From assembly GCA_964035545.1 (NCBI GenBank), contig OZ037766.1, positions 10,301,722 through 10,365,721 of the forward strand: DNA of 64,000 nt. The letters are read 5' to 3'. The notes under the pieces were generated by a model. That model worked only from the letters and a program-made list of their open reading frames with translations. It was not told the DNA's origin and did no database searches. Below are positions 14,601 to 25,447 of the stretch, in pieces (the first letter of the stretch is position 1; each line of letters begins with the position of its first letter). The translations under genes and the position numbers were made by a program. This DNA comes from Bugula neritina. Lineage: Eukaryota; Bryozoa; Gymnolaemata; Cheilostomatida; Bugulidae.

Positions 14601-17242
14601 TCATCTTGTTTAGTCGTATTACATAATCATTCAAATCAATCGGGTTTTTATCAGACTTGCACAATTCAGATGTTGAAATAAAATTTAGATGGATGATTGT
14701 TAAATATATTACAGTAGATAATAGCTGTTAATAGAGATTTTATCCATTTCGTGTTTCCCTGTCATGACAAGCTAAATACTGAAGAGTAGCACAGTCCTAG
14801 TTAGCAGGCATAGTTGCTAGCTAGTAGTAATCTTCTCCTGAACTTATTTGTGCATGCTGTAGAAAGATTCATTCTCATTCAGCTCCTGTGGTAACACAGC
14901 CAAGGTATATTTTTATGTGTTATCTGAGAATGAAATTACCATTACCTGGCATCATTATCATTTTTAAACTTTTTAAGTAACAGTGACTGCCTACAAAGGC
15001 AACTACGCTTAACTTATTAGTCATTAAAGACCTCCCAGCATGGTATAGACTTGAATGTGCATGACCATCTCAGTTGAATGCAGTGCTTTACCAAAGTGTT
15101 TATGTTGGTTGTGCTAATGTTGGTGGTCTGCATATGATGGTAATGAGGGAAAGCATATCCAAAAAGTGTAGTCATGTAAATTGACAAGGTGATTGCTAAC
15201 CATTTCAATAGTTAAAGTTCTGGAAATAGTTTCTTGTAAGCCTGTCAATGCATGCTGCTCTTTAGTGTGATTATAGTGGATCTAACTCGAGCTTTTTAGC
15301 GCAATGCATGGAGTGACCTGTAGTTTAATATATGTAATAGCATGTGTTACATTAGGCTTCATGCACTGCTTTAATTACAGCATGCCTTATTTTAATACAA
15401 GTAATTTTTACATTTTCTAATTAATTGAGTTTTGCATAATTTCATCACTGTTTTGTTTACAAAATTAGTGTTTTTTTCTACATTTTGACTAAATCACTGT
15501 ATATTTTATTCTCGTTTAGTGCTACACAACTAGTTTAAGTTCTATTTAACTTTGACTCCATGTTCATTTAACTTATCACAACTTCACTTCAATCAAATCT
15601 CTTGTTTTATAGGAGAGCCTATTTTGAAGTTGATTCACAAGACAATGACTATCAAAGTAGAGACCAGAACAACCGAAGTGACAATCCTCTGTACTATAGG
15701 TAACATAATAGCTCAACACTGAGTATCATTTTAACTGCCATTTACAAAATAACTTTGGGAAACGTACTTCAGTATACTATAAAGTAGTACATTTCAGTTA
15801 ATTTAAGTATTTAGCCATTGGTGTGTGTTTAACCCTGCGGTATATTTTCTACTTTAACTGTTCAACAAGATCCTGCCTAGTTATTTGTATATCAGACTTG
15901 CAAAATATTTTCACTTGTTGGCTTATCTATTATTCAATCTCAGTCTGACTGCATTCAGTTCTATCGGGAGGTTTCTTTAGTTCAAACATTTTCTATTACT
16001 TCAGTTTGGTAGTTGCCTCCTCGTGTGCAATATGTTGGCTACGTTTTTGTTAGTCGAAATCAAACTTTTATATTAAATTAATTACAGTACAGTTATAAAT
16101 TTTCTTTTATTTCATTAACTTATTATGTTTTTGTACATGTTCACAATTGCACATTGCGATATTTCAATACACATACTGCTCTGCTGGCTGTTTAAAGGAT
16201 AATTTTCGTTATTTAACACATGCTGATAGCACTAGTTGTATGAATTTGCTTCTTACTATAACTATATTAATTTGTTGATACTGAAATTTTATTAAGCTCA
16301 GATTGATCTGGCGGTTTTTTGACCAATTAGTCTCGAGGCAAACTAAGTTTAAACTCAGACCGACTAAATTCACATTTCAATATATTTGGAACTGCTGCAG
16401 TCAAACTGGATCAATATAGAAAAGCAGGCTTTTGCAGCCAGTACTTTTACCAGCTTTATATCAAGAGCTGCATTTATTACATTGTCACCTAACAATCCCA
16501 AATCAAGACTTACTTTTTAATTGCCTTCACTGTTAAACGTTTTCTAGCTTTCATCTCATCTTAATAGTTGGATCAACTGTAAAACAATGTAGTTTAACCA
16601 AATTATTTTGTCCTAGCTTTAAAGTAACTTATTTGTCTTTTGTTTTTGATATAAATTTGCTGTGCAAATGAAGAATTCTGGTGGATGTAACTTTATATGT
16701 TTTATTTTGCAGATTCTCTCAGATTTCAGCTGCAGATGATCATAGCAGGGCGGATGTTTCCTCGTCTCCCCAACCATCTGCTCCTACTAGAAGCTCCCCA
16801 CCACCAGCGGTATGCCTGATTCTCAGATTAAATCATAAAAAACTTATAAATTGTTTTTCCTAATTTCGTTCTACTTGTAAACATACAACAAACATAACAT
16901 AATATAATATATTATGCTGTGTTCAACATCTTATATGAAAGATGTGTGATATTCAGGTTAGTAAGTGGTTGCTTTCCCTTCACCATATTTGTTTAATTTT
17001 GTGTATATTTCATTTACTATATAACATGTTGTCTATGTACAAGATATATGCTAGATGTGTGATATTCATGTTGCTTGCTTCGGCTGTAGCATAAATGCTT
17101 AATTTTGTGTCTATTCCAGTACCAGCCCCACAAGGATTTCTATAGTACTTATGGTAACAACGGAACTATGGACAGCAACACTCGAGTACCTGTTGCTGCT
17201 AGCAACGATCTGAATCGTAACAGCAACACTTTCCGTACATAA
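2656..17242 (+). CDS. TTYH: Tweety-family chloride channel (TTYH), 13 coding exons, complete
   Basis: Tweety homologues are multi-pass plasma-membrane proteins linked to Ca2+- or volume-regulated anion currents. Coding exons: 2656-2793, 4047-4219, 4832-4943, 6959-7206, 7530-7625, 8452-8600, 9603-9661, 10207-10293, 11085-11224, 11336-11437, 15613-15699, 16713-16809, 17120-17242; phases agree at every junction and give about 536 aa, the usual family length. Exon 2 carries the first membrane segment (LMLVAAVPVLWMLLWILIYL); exons 2-3, 5, 6 and 10 supply the others, for a five-helix topology. The extracellular segments hold conserved Cys (SFTECTYSH, SICNTCV). The C-terminal tail (exons 11-13) is polar and Ser/Pro-rich. 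The ATG at 2656 lies just after an acceptor, so a 5' non-coding exon is likely. The paralogue (TTYH1/2/3) cannot be assigned. AATAAA-type signals follow near 17757-17880. Confidence 0.93.
5008..5090 (+). repeat. 22-bp minisatellite, about four copies
   Basis: The unit gtcagtgtactatacactac plus two bases is repeated at 5008, 5030, 5052 and 5074 with one or two substitutions per copy; the last copy decays into ctgttg. It lies in tweety intron 3. Confidence 0.9.
16930..17119 (+). repeat. Diverged tandem duplication reaching the last tweety acceptor
   Basis: gatgtgtgatattca occurs at 16941 and 17054, and ttaattttgtgt at 16993 and 17099, in the same order, giving two diverged copies of roughly 105-115 bp. 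The second copy ends in the real polypyrimidine tract and AG of exon 13; the first has atatttcattt where the tract should be and no AG. Confidence 0.6.
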
Positions 17243-18400
17243 GAATGCTGCCGTTGTATACTATTTAGATCTGCATCAATGCATTGATTAGAAAGGTGTC
17301 ATTTGTTGCCTTTTAGCTTTGGCAATCATAATAATGGTTATTTCGTATGTTGCACCCTATGCTTAACTAATAGAGGTAAATCTACTGTAGTACTTCATTG
17401 CAGTTTTATATTACTAATTAAATTTTCATTTCCTTCCCGACTTATGCCCTCTAGTTTTTGTAACTGTCCTTAAAAAATTCTCGCTTTATAATATGCAACT
17501 GCAGTTAAATTAATAAATTATGCACAGCTTTTAGTAATAGTGCACACATTCAGTGTTTTATTGACTGTTCATTACTTAGTTTTTCTAATTTTTGTATTCC
17601 AGTAGAAACTATGTTGTATTTTTAGCACTGCTATAATGTGTTACATTATATTCTATACGTTACATTTAAATTTGAATGTTTCAGAATTCAAGCATTAATT
17701 ACTCTGACCGTTTATACTTACTAAATAGTTTTGGCCTCAGTATACAGTAATTTTTACAATAAAATATGCCATTAGTTTATGTACCATATTTTAAATTATA
17801 ATATTTGACTTTTTTATATATATTTGGAACAATATTTGCTGTATAGCCATTAATAAAAAGTTGTAAAATATTGAAAATAAATTCATTTTTTGTTATTTAG
17901 TTTTAAATGAATTGCCAAACAATTTTCTTCAACACTTGTAATATAGCATCAATCTGCTGTTTTCTGCATCAGAGGCCAAGTAGAGCATCTTCAATAGCCA
18001 ATGTCATGTCGAAAACAGAATCAAAATAATTGTTTGAGTCAAGTGTTGAAATGTTGCCACAGTGATAACTAACTTTAGCAGATGAATAGTTCAGCTGATC
18101 TTTTCCTGAAATCAGCTTATCTTTATATATGATTTATTGGAATTGCCACATCAAGAAAACTGAAAACTAATGAAGTATTTGATGATCAATCAATTAGTTC
18201 AAATGAAACTGAGTCAATGAGTCTATAATATAGTTCAACTGATCATTTCTAATTTTAAGATCACAGATTTTGCTTAGTCAAATCTATTATATAAAATGTA
18301 CAATACATTAACCCGTATATTGAGGCATTTTAGCGAATTATATTTGTTGAAAACATTCGCTGACCCTAAACAACACAATAAAACTTATACACAGTATTTT
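17243..18400. other. Convergent 3' region between tweety (+) and CANT1 (-)
   Basis: AT-rich 3' flanks of two tail-to-tail genes. Plus-strand AATAAA motifs occur near 17757, 17853 and 17876 and could end the tweety mRNA. A minus-strand AATAAA (tttatt at about 18404) could end a long CANT1 3' UTR. No other gene seen. Confidence 0.5.
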
Positions 18401-19195
18401 ATTGAATACTGGAAGATAGAACATTCAAGAACAAATCTCACAAACAACTAGCTTCTGATAAAGACATAAAAGAAATGCAATTGTAACAAGTAACGTTAGC
18501 TAGCAATGAGAAAATGCCTCTATATGTGAGTAATTTGTGGAAGAACGAGTTAAATTGTTTTGGATAACTAAACCTCTAACTATTCTTTGATGAACGACAA
18601 TGTTAATGAAATTCTGGTATAAACATAAGCATATATAATTCCAATAGGCAAGAATCTTACAAAATACAAATAACTACAGAAAACACATCTATGCCAAACT
18701 TGGCAAGTGAGAACACATGAGCAATAATTCCTCTTGGTATTGCAGTTAACCAACAAAAGGATGGAGATGATTTAAAATCAGCTGAATTGAAGAATGGTAT
18801 AAATATTGTGCTAACATTCACTAAAATATTGCCATGAAATTCTTTATATGATTTAAAGACTGTTTCAAATAGGCAGAAAACATGATATGCGCTTATCACA
18901 GCTCAGCATTATAAATACAGAGTGATTCATTAATTGGAAAAAATTCTGAGTAAATAAAATAAATACAAACTTCAACAAGTGTTAGTAAAACAGTTTATAT
19001 ATTTCTACTACTACTGTTAGTGCAAACATTTTCTATTATTAAATCCTATGACAAAACCATAACAATATTACTCTCAATAAATAACTCCTGTAAAATAATT
19101 ACCTAAGAATTACATAATTGTCTCTATTTGGAAATGCATTTTCTCTTAAAAATATTCAAGAGACACAGAAGCATGTTGGTGCTTCACCAATGAAG

Positions 19196-19234
19196 CTAGA
19201 TAAACTCCACCCATCCTAGATAAACTCCACCCCC
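19196..19234 (-). repeat. 20-bp duplication of the CANT1 stop-codon region
   Basis: ctagataaactccaccc is present at 19196 and again at 19216, 20 bp apart. The 19216 copy holds the last codons (VEFI) and TAG stop of the CANT1-like gene; the other copy lies directly downstream in the 3' UTR, so the terminal codons and the stop are duplicated beyond the real stop. Confidence 0.85.
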
Positions 19235-22200
19235 TCATACTTATAATTACCAGGAAGTTGCACTTCTGGCATTATTAAATTTCCTGAAATATCTAAAACC
19301 ATAATATAAGAAGCAGTTTTACCGTCATCTTCTTCTGATTTCAAAGCTAGAATATATTTATCATTCATGCCAGGTATGAATTTAAAACTAGAAAATCCAT
19401 GAGTTAGACTCGATGGTCCAAATGGTTTGACCACCGTAATTTTGTCAAACATTTCATCACAAACTATGAGGGTATTGGCTGCTCTTCTTTCATCTAGTTT
19501 ATCATCATATTGCTCTGAACTCATTCGCCTGGGGAGGAAATACCACTTCTTATGAACGTTGCTCCAAACTCCAGACTCATGTATTACATAGCCTAAATAC
19601 ACCAAAGAAGTCAAGTAAAACTCGTGTAATCATAAATGGCACTGTTTACCGGTAATTAAAGTGCCGATGGCTGCATTAGTTACAAACTCATATTTCCTCT
19701 AAAGAAACCAATGACACTTACAATGACTGAAAGAGTATTATATACCATTGAATGAATAAAAAAATATCAAAACCTTTCCACACACTACTTAAAGTAGGGC
19801 TGTCTTGTTATATTTAAAATATCCAGAAATACCTTAGCTATTGGCCAAATACAAAATTTTTCAGGGTTGTGTGCTCACGGAACTTTGTGTACACATCACT
19901 TCAATTAATTCTCACCTGCTCATGCACCAGACTCAGTGCCATTAAAGAACTATTAACGCCAACTATAGTAACTTTTAATACATCAAGATTATTTAAAAGT
20001 TCAAAACACAGGCTAGGCATACTGTTGAGTTAGAAGACAAATATATCTGCTGATGTGATGAGTCAATATTGGTGCCTAGTGAAATATTGAACATTAGACA
20101 ATTAAAATAGCCTATTTCCAAATGGATGATATTAGTTTTTAACCAAAAATTGGGTAAATTTTGGTGAAATATTTATTGAAAACACAGTTATAATTTACTG
20201 TTGGGCAAGATATTTTAAGTTAATATAACAATCGGCTACTAGTAACTGCTACAAGCAAGCATAAACATGCTGAGGCATCAAATTCAAATTGATTATATAA
20301 TAATCAAATTTATTACTATTATTGCCATGACAACTGTTGCTAATTCTAATCACTTTGATGGTTCCATACAATAAGTAATATAACAGTAAAAATAGATGAC
20401 TTTAATTTTGATTTCAAGATCAAAGTGATAAACATAAATATTTATATTACACTAAGTGATAAAAATTACAGTTTTTATCATAATTGCTATATTTTTTGTT
20501 GAATAATCATTGTCCATATAATGGAAAATTCAATGTGAAAATTAGAAAAGATGCTCAAAGAAATAAAATTATATTTGCTCATTATATTTGCAGAAGTATC
20601 TTAACTAATTATCTTTTCTACTGAGCTGCAACGCCCAAACCAATGAATTGATTGAAGTCATACATGTCCAAAATTTACTAGTATAAAATCAAATGGTTTG
20701 GGTTTACAAATCTAAAGTTGCATCAAGTTGTAGCCAATATATTTATGTAAATTTTAATATTAAATAAATTTAATTAATCAGCCCTACTCGAAAAGTCTAC
20801 AGAATGTAGTTGAACCTCAAAAAAAATATCAGCTCATCTCAATAAACGAAGTAAAGATGAAAAAAGGAAATATTCTAGGAACTAAGTTCTAATAAATAGA
20901 AGTTCTAGCCAAAAGTTGCGTTTATACCTCTGCTGAAAAAAGTACCAAGTTACAGTTAATAACGCTTGTCTGGGTACCCCTTTATAGTCAAACTGAAAAT
21001 CGTTGAAATCATATTGATGCGGAAGCTTACTTTCTAAAAATGAAATCTGACTCGCCTAATCGCTATTTGATGCCCTTTTTAAACGTCGTGAATTAGTGAA
21101 GTTGACAGCATAAAAGCGATAATTGAAAAGGCGTAGGCGATATAATTATTAACATATAAGTACGTCATCTAATCACCAAAGTCATAACTAAACAACAATG
21201 TTTACAAGGAGTTATTACTCCTTTTGAGTATTATTCTGAAATTAAGTTTAAGTTATCACAATGGAACAATTTTTACAAGTGGCTCTTACAATGCATTGCA
21301 ACTCAGAGAAATTTCAACCCGGCCAAATTGAATTTCTGACTGAAAATCGTGAAGGTATAAACGCAACTTTAGAATAGAAGGCATTAAACATTTACCTGGA
21401 GAAGTGATACCTGCAGCTTGTTTCATATCTTCATACCTTTTATGCCAGTCAAGGTGCTGTACACTACCATCTGGTCCCACTTGCTTCACAAACAGAGGGT
21501 TTAAATTGAGCACCTGATCAACAGTAGACAAGTCAATTTGTACACAAATGTTACATATTTTTGACATAAAAACTGAAAAAGTTTGCTTTCACTATGTTTG
21601 AACTAGTAGAAAAATGTTTAGCATAAAACACTGAGGTTTAGAAACGGAGTTTATTCAATTTTTATTTCAACTGAAAAAACTTTATTGATAATAATATGCC
21701 GATTTCAACTAGTTGTGAATTTATGAGCTTGAAAACTAGATAACAATTTTGATAGTTGAAATATTTCTACTACTAGAGTTCCTAGTGACATGAATTCATC
21801 ACATGCACAAATTCAAAACATTGCTTATTAAAATAGTTATTACATCTAATGAGTAATATACGACATGACCATCACTAACGTTTCCTTTTGAATCGGTCCA
21901 TTCTTTGCCAAGACCTCCGATATACAAATAACCGTCCTTCACAGTTGCCCATTCACTTTTGAAACCTACAGCGTATGATAAATACATAACTAGAATAATT
22001 TGGCTGTAATGAACTAATAAAATGCATTAAGCTGTCAACACTATAAAAAGTTCCAATTTTTCAAAAATCTCACTCTCTAGCAAAGAGATGCTTTTACTTG
22101 CGAGTTTTTCTTAAATTACAAATTCCCATCAAGAAAAATTTCATCAAATATCTTGTTGCTCTTTGTTTGCAATAAAACGATAATTGTTGCTTGAAACATG

Positions 22201-22919
22201 TTTGACAACCAAATATTACCTTTTGATACATTTCCAGGACCATCTGATAGTATTACCCACGGGGCAACTACATTTTCCACTATTTTATACACAACCCCAG
22301 TTCTATCATCAACTGTAATTATATCTTCATTGTAAACAACAAGCTCCGACAACTCCATACCACGACCTCCTAAAATAAACCAAAAACTCGTAAAAGACAC
22401 ATTTTTTAAAATACTTTTCATCACCATTTCACTTTAAACCAGAAACCCACCTTGTGCAAGAGAGTTATACAGATCTATAGATTTGGAATCGAATTCTACT
22501 TTAAACTTGTTATCTTTGCCAGCAATAAGAAATCCTTTTAAGTAATGGCTCTGCCATAGACTGTTGTCCACTTTAGAGCCATGGTCTAAATCAGTGATGA
22601 CAGCTATTCTGAACTTCCTCCCATTTGCTGTTGTGATTGGGGCACTAAGAGGGTATTTGTCACTATATGAAGGTGGTTTCTTTAGAGGAATAACTTTTCT
22701 TTCACCTAAAGGAGCGCTATGCGTATATATAACTAGGCCAACGAAAACTACTGCAAACAATAGAAGACATATTTGGATGACATCTTTTGGACGAAGGTTA
22801 ATGGAAGAAGCTCCAACTCTGTAACGAGTGGGAGTAGAGATTGCACGCTGCCAGTCGTCCATTTCCTTACTATCTTGTAGCCTTGTTAATTCTTTAGAAG
22901 ATCCACGACTTACAATCAT
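19216..22919 (-). CDS. CANT1: Soluble calcium-activated nucleotidase / apyrase, 5 coding exons, complete
   Basis: CANT1-type apyrases are Ca2+-dependent nucleoside diphosphatases of the ER/Golgi that act mainly on UDP and GDP and support glycosaminoglycan synthesis. Coding exons in transcript order: 22919-22451, 22369-22220, 21965-21844, 21513-21396, 19592-19216; phases agree and give about 411 aa, close to the vertebrate length. A type II membrane anchor lies at about residues 47-66 ([19 protein letters not shown]) after a cytoplasmic N-terminus. Family motifs follow in order: [95 protein letters not shown] and the C-terminal KYEGVEFI. The five-bladed propeller appears complete. It is transcribed towards tweety. 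Acceptor-like sites just upstream of the ATG suggest a further 5' non-coding exon. Confidence 0.93.
20901..21375. mobile_element. Candidate small TIR element in CANT1 intron 4
   Basis: The 17-bp sequence aaagttgcgtttatacc at 20912-20928 is perfectly inverted at 21354-21370, and a weaker match (ttcta) extends outward on both sides. The 0.45-kb interior is somewhat GC-richer than the surrounding intron and has no ORF. No convincing target-site duplication was found. The right end lies only about 20 bp from the donor of exon 4. It could be a non-autonomous DNA element, or a chance or regulatory inverted repeat. Confidence 0.45.
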
Positions 22920-23462
22920 GAGTGTAATTTACTGGAGAGTGGTTATGTTTCTAAAAGTACATCAATAACACTGCATAAAAAATATAACATTAAATTTCTA
23001 CTAAATAAAATATAGAGCAATTGGGCCTAGTCATCTTTTGCTGATAGGTATAAGCTGCTCCTCAGCCATTCACAGTTTTATTTGCTAGCAATATTGTTCC
23101 ATCAGCTCAACCCAATAACAACACCTAATATTAAATATAAATACTCTAGCATACTTTATGTAGCTGACCCAGTATGCTATGCCAATAACTTTCAGATTCA
23201 GAAGCAGGTTTCTATCAGCTTCTTTTATGCTTGCAGGCAAAAACTGAATAGGAAATACTTACATACACTGGTATAAATACAGAAATACAGTTCGATAGGA
23301 AAAAAGTAAATAAAATTATTAAGTGTATAAGGAATCGAGATGGAAGTCTATATAGAGTGTACTACTATAAAACAGTTCTTGAGTGGTAAAATATGATGGA
23401 TGCTAATATTGTGCCCAATTAAGTGTCAGCTTGGTTGATTGGGTCCCACAAATTAGACTTAG
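22920..23462. other. Upstream region of CANT1, no gene seen
   Basis: AT-rich sequence upstream of the CANT1 start codon. Possible acceptor sites (minus strand: tttatgcag and acttttag within 90 bp of the ATG) suggest the mRNA leader is spliced from further upstream. No coding segment recognised. Confidence 0.4.
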
Positions 23463-23879
23463 CCTAGGGCCACACTGTGCGTATTTTCGCACGCGAAAAT
23501 TGAAACCACAAGTAGCAAAGGTGTCCACTGTAGCATCAGTGAGATTGGAAAACTACTAGCTAATAATATTTGCGTTTAACTTTACTGCTCGCCTTGTTGC
23601 TATAACTACAAGTGCGGGATAAATGAAGTTTTCATTTTTAAATCGCACTCGCTTTCAATAAAACGCAATTTACTGAAATGTAGCACTAAAATAAAGAAAT
23701 TGGGCTCGCTAAATAACTACCAGCCAATTAGGTGACGACGACAGAGACGATTCGCACTTGCGTTCAGAATGCTGAGCGACAAGTGCGAATGTTTTCTCAA
23801 CGCATACAGTGGACACCTTTGCTACTTGTGGTTTCAATTTTCGCATGCGAAAATACGCACCGTGTGGCCCTAGGCTTAG
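23458..23879. mobile_element. MITE with ~70-bp TIRs
   Basis: The left end (23463-23532) beginning cctagggccacac is repeated inverted at 23805-23874 with about two mismatches in 70 positions. The element is 412 bp. It is flanked by the direct repeat cttag (23458-23462 and 23875-23879), the probable 5-bp target-site duplication; because the ends read agcctagg...cctaggct, a shorter TTAG or TA duplication cannot be excluded. The interior has no ORF but contains an inner inverted pair (cgcacttg / caagtgcg). Superfamily cannot be assigned without a library search. Confidence 0.88.
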
Positions 23880-23964
23880 CATGAGGTCAATTTACTGATG
23901 GTAAATGTAGTTTATAGAAACAAAAACATGATCTTTTAGTTTTCATATTTTGTTAGTTAGCTAG

Positions 23965-24369
23965 ATGATGACTACTAAAAATATTCTAACTTGTCATGGC
24001 AAGCACTACTATTGGAAATTATTTATACCAACAGCTGCTGCACATATATTGACTAATAATGCTCTCTATTTATGTTCAGCAATGACATTGTGTAATGCTT
24101 GGAATAATGCAATGTTTGTTATTCCTAAGTTACGTAGAACCTCTGATTTCAATCCACACAACATTCCATTACGTATTGGCAACAACATTAATTTCGTTCA
24201 AGATGTGGTTCACGGTGCTCTACCCTGGGCTGTTAAGGAGACAAAGTTTGAATTACTGTATATGCCCCAAACAAATAAAATGATGCAACCTTGCCAATTT
24301 TCTACAATATATCATTATCTAGAAAAAATTTATGTTTTTAAAATGCACAAGTGGGCTAAAATAAAATAA
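23965..24369 (+). CDS. Orphan intronless ORF, 134 aa, function unknown
   Basis: A single open frame starts 90 bp right of the MITE with two adjacent ATGs (residues 1-2) and ends in a lysine-rich tail (HKWAKIK) with a TAA. The composition is that of an ordinary protein rather than a simple repeat: Asn-, Tyr- and Met-rich, with a mildly hydrophobic patch (ILTNNALYLCSAMTLCNAW). No family motif is recognised, and no splice sites or clear promoter are evident. It could be a small gene, an exon fragment, a transposon remnant or chance; an AT-rich genome seldom keeps 134 codons open by chance, but it happens over 64 kb. Confidence 0.3.
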   Translation: MMTTKNILTCHGKHYYWKLFIPTAAAHILTNNALYLCSAMTLCNAWNNAMFVIPKLRRTSDFNPHNIPLRIGNNINFVQDVVHGALPWAVKETKFELLYMPQTNKMMQPCQFSTIYHYLEKIYVFKMHKWAKIK

Positions 24370-24699
24370 ACAGCCCATAACATACTCATTTATTTAAAAC
24401 TAGATCACACTACAATTTATACAATAAACTACATAACTAATAGTAATAACTATAAGTACTAATAACTAACATCTACACAGTAAATACTTTGTAAGTAACA
24501 GTAAAATTATTTTCAAAAGTAAGACTAAGAAGAAATTGATACAAGTCTGATACTCAAGTTAGACAAGATTATGAAATTGAGCAAAAAGTAAAATGTAAAA
24601 TTGATACTTTATACCATTAAACTTAGTAATACGAATGGTGCATTATTAGAACAATATGGCTTATATTTTCATAATAGTACATGTAGAGCAAGACTAAGA

Positions 24700-25260
24700 C
24701 TACGAGAATGAACAAGTTCAAGTTATTACTTCATAATTGTCACCATCATGATGATAATCATACTTTCATAGTAATAGTGATAGTCTATTGCTACTAGACC
24801 TAACACTATGGGTATCAGTATGGTTATCACTGTGACTATAAGTATAATGAGACTGAGAGCATACAGTCTACAGCTTATAAATATAAGCACAAGTATACTA
24901 TTATATTTAATTTTACAAATATGACTTATTATTAATACTAAATCTAGAATCTAGAACTAGAAGCTTTAGTCAGTACACCTAGTCCTAGTCCAGGAAATAT
25001 CAGGTTAATTTGAATTATCAAAATGAATGTGATACTGATACAATGTCACTGACAAAAAAATTGAATGAATGATGCCGAAAGTAACTATCACTAGCCTTAC
25101 TAGCACTACTAGCACTACCACTACTACTACTAGTAACACTAACTAGCCCTACTCCTAGGGATTTGTCCAACAGTAACAATACCAATATCACTTTCAATAT
25201 AAATATGAATATAATTATAATACTTAATAGTGAAGATGAATAATATTAATTCCTAACTCT
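24700..25260. repeat. Decayed simple-repeat tract left of the LINE
   Basis: A mixture of decayed hexamer motifs (atgatgataatcatac, gatagtctat, gtgatactgatac) and cta/act trinucleotides such as ctagcactactagcac around 25090-25150. It abuts the 3' end of the minus-strand LINE. No gene. Confidence 0.6.
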
Positions 25261-25447
25261 AAGACTAGTTACCTCCAGTTACCTCCAGATTACGATCATG
25301 CTAGACCACTAGGTAGCAGAAGCGGCATGCCTCATATGTTTATGGTTGGTCAGAAAGTAAAATGCATACAATAGTCCATAAATTGGTTGCAGTGTGTGTT
25401 GCAATATTGTTTATTAGTACAGGTAAGTTAACCTGTCAATGTTTAGA

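Noticed and set aside
22564-22824. 86-aa plus-strand ORF
   Set aside because: Antisense of the CANT1 first exon.
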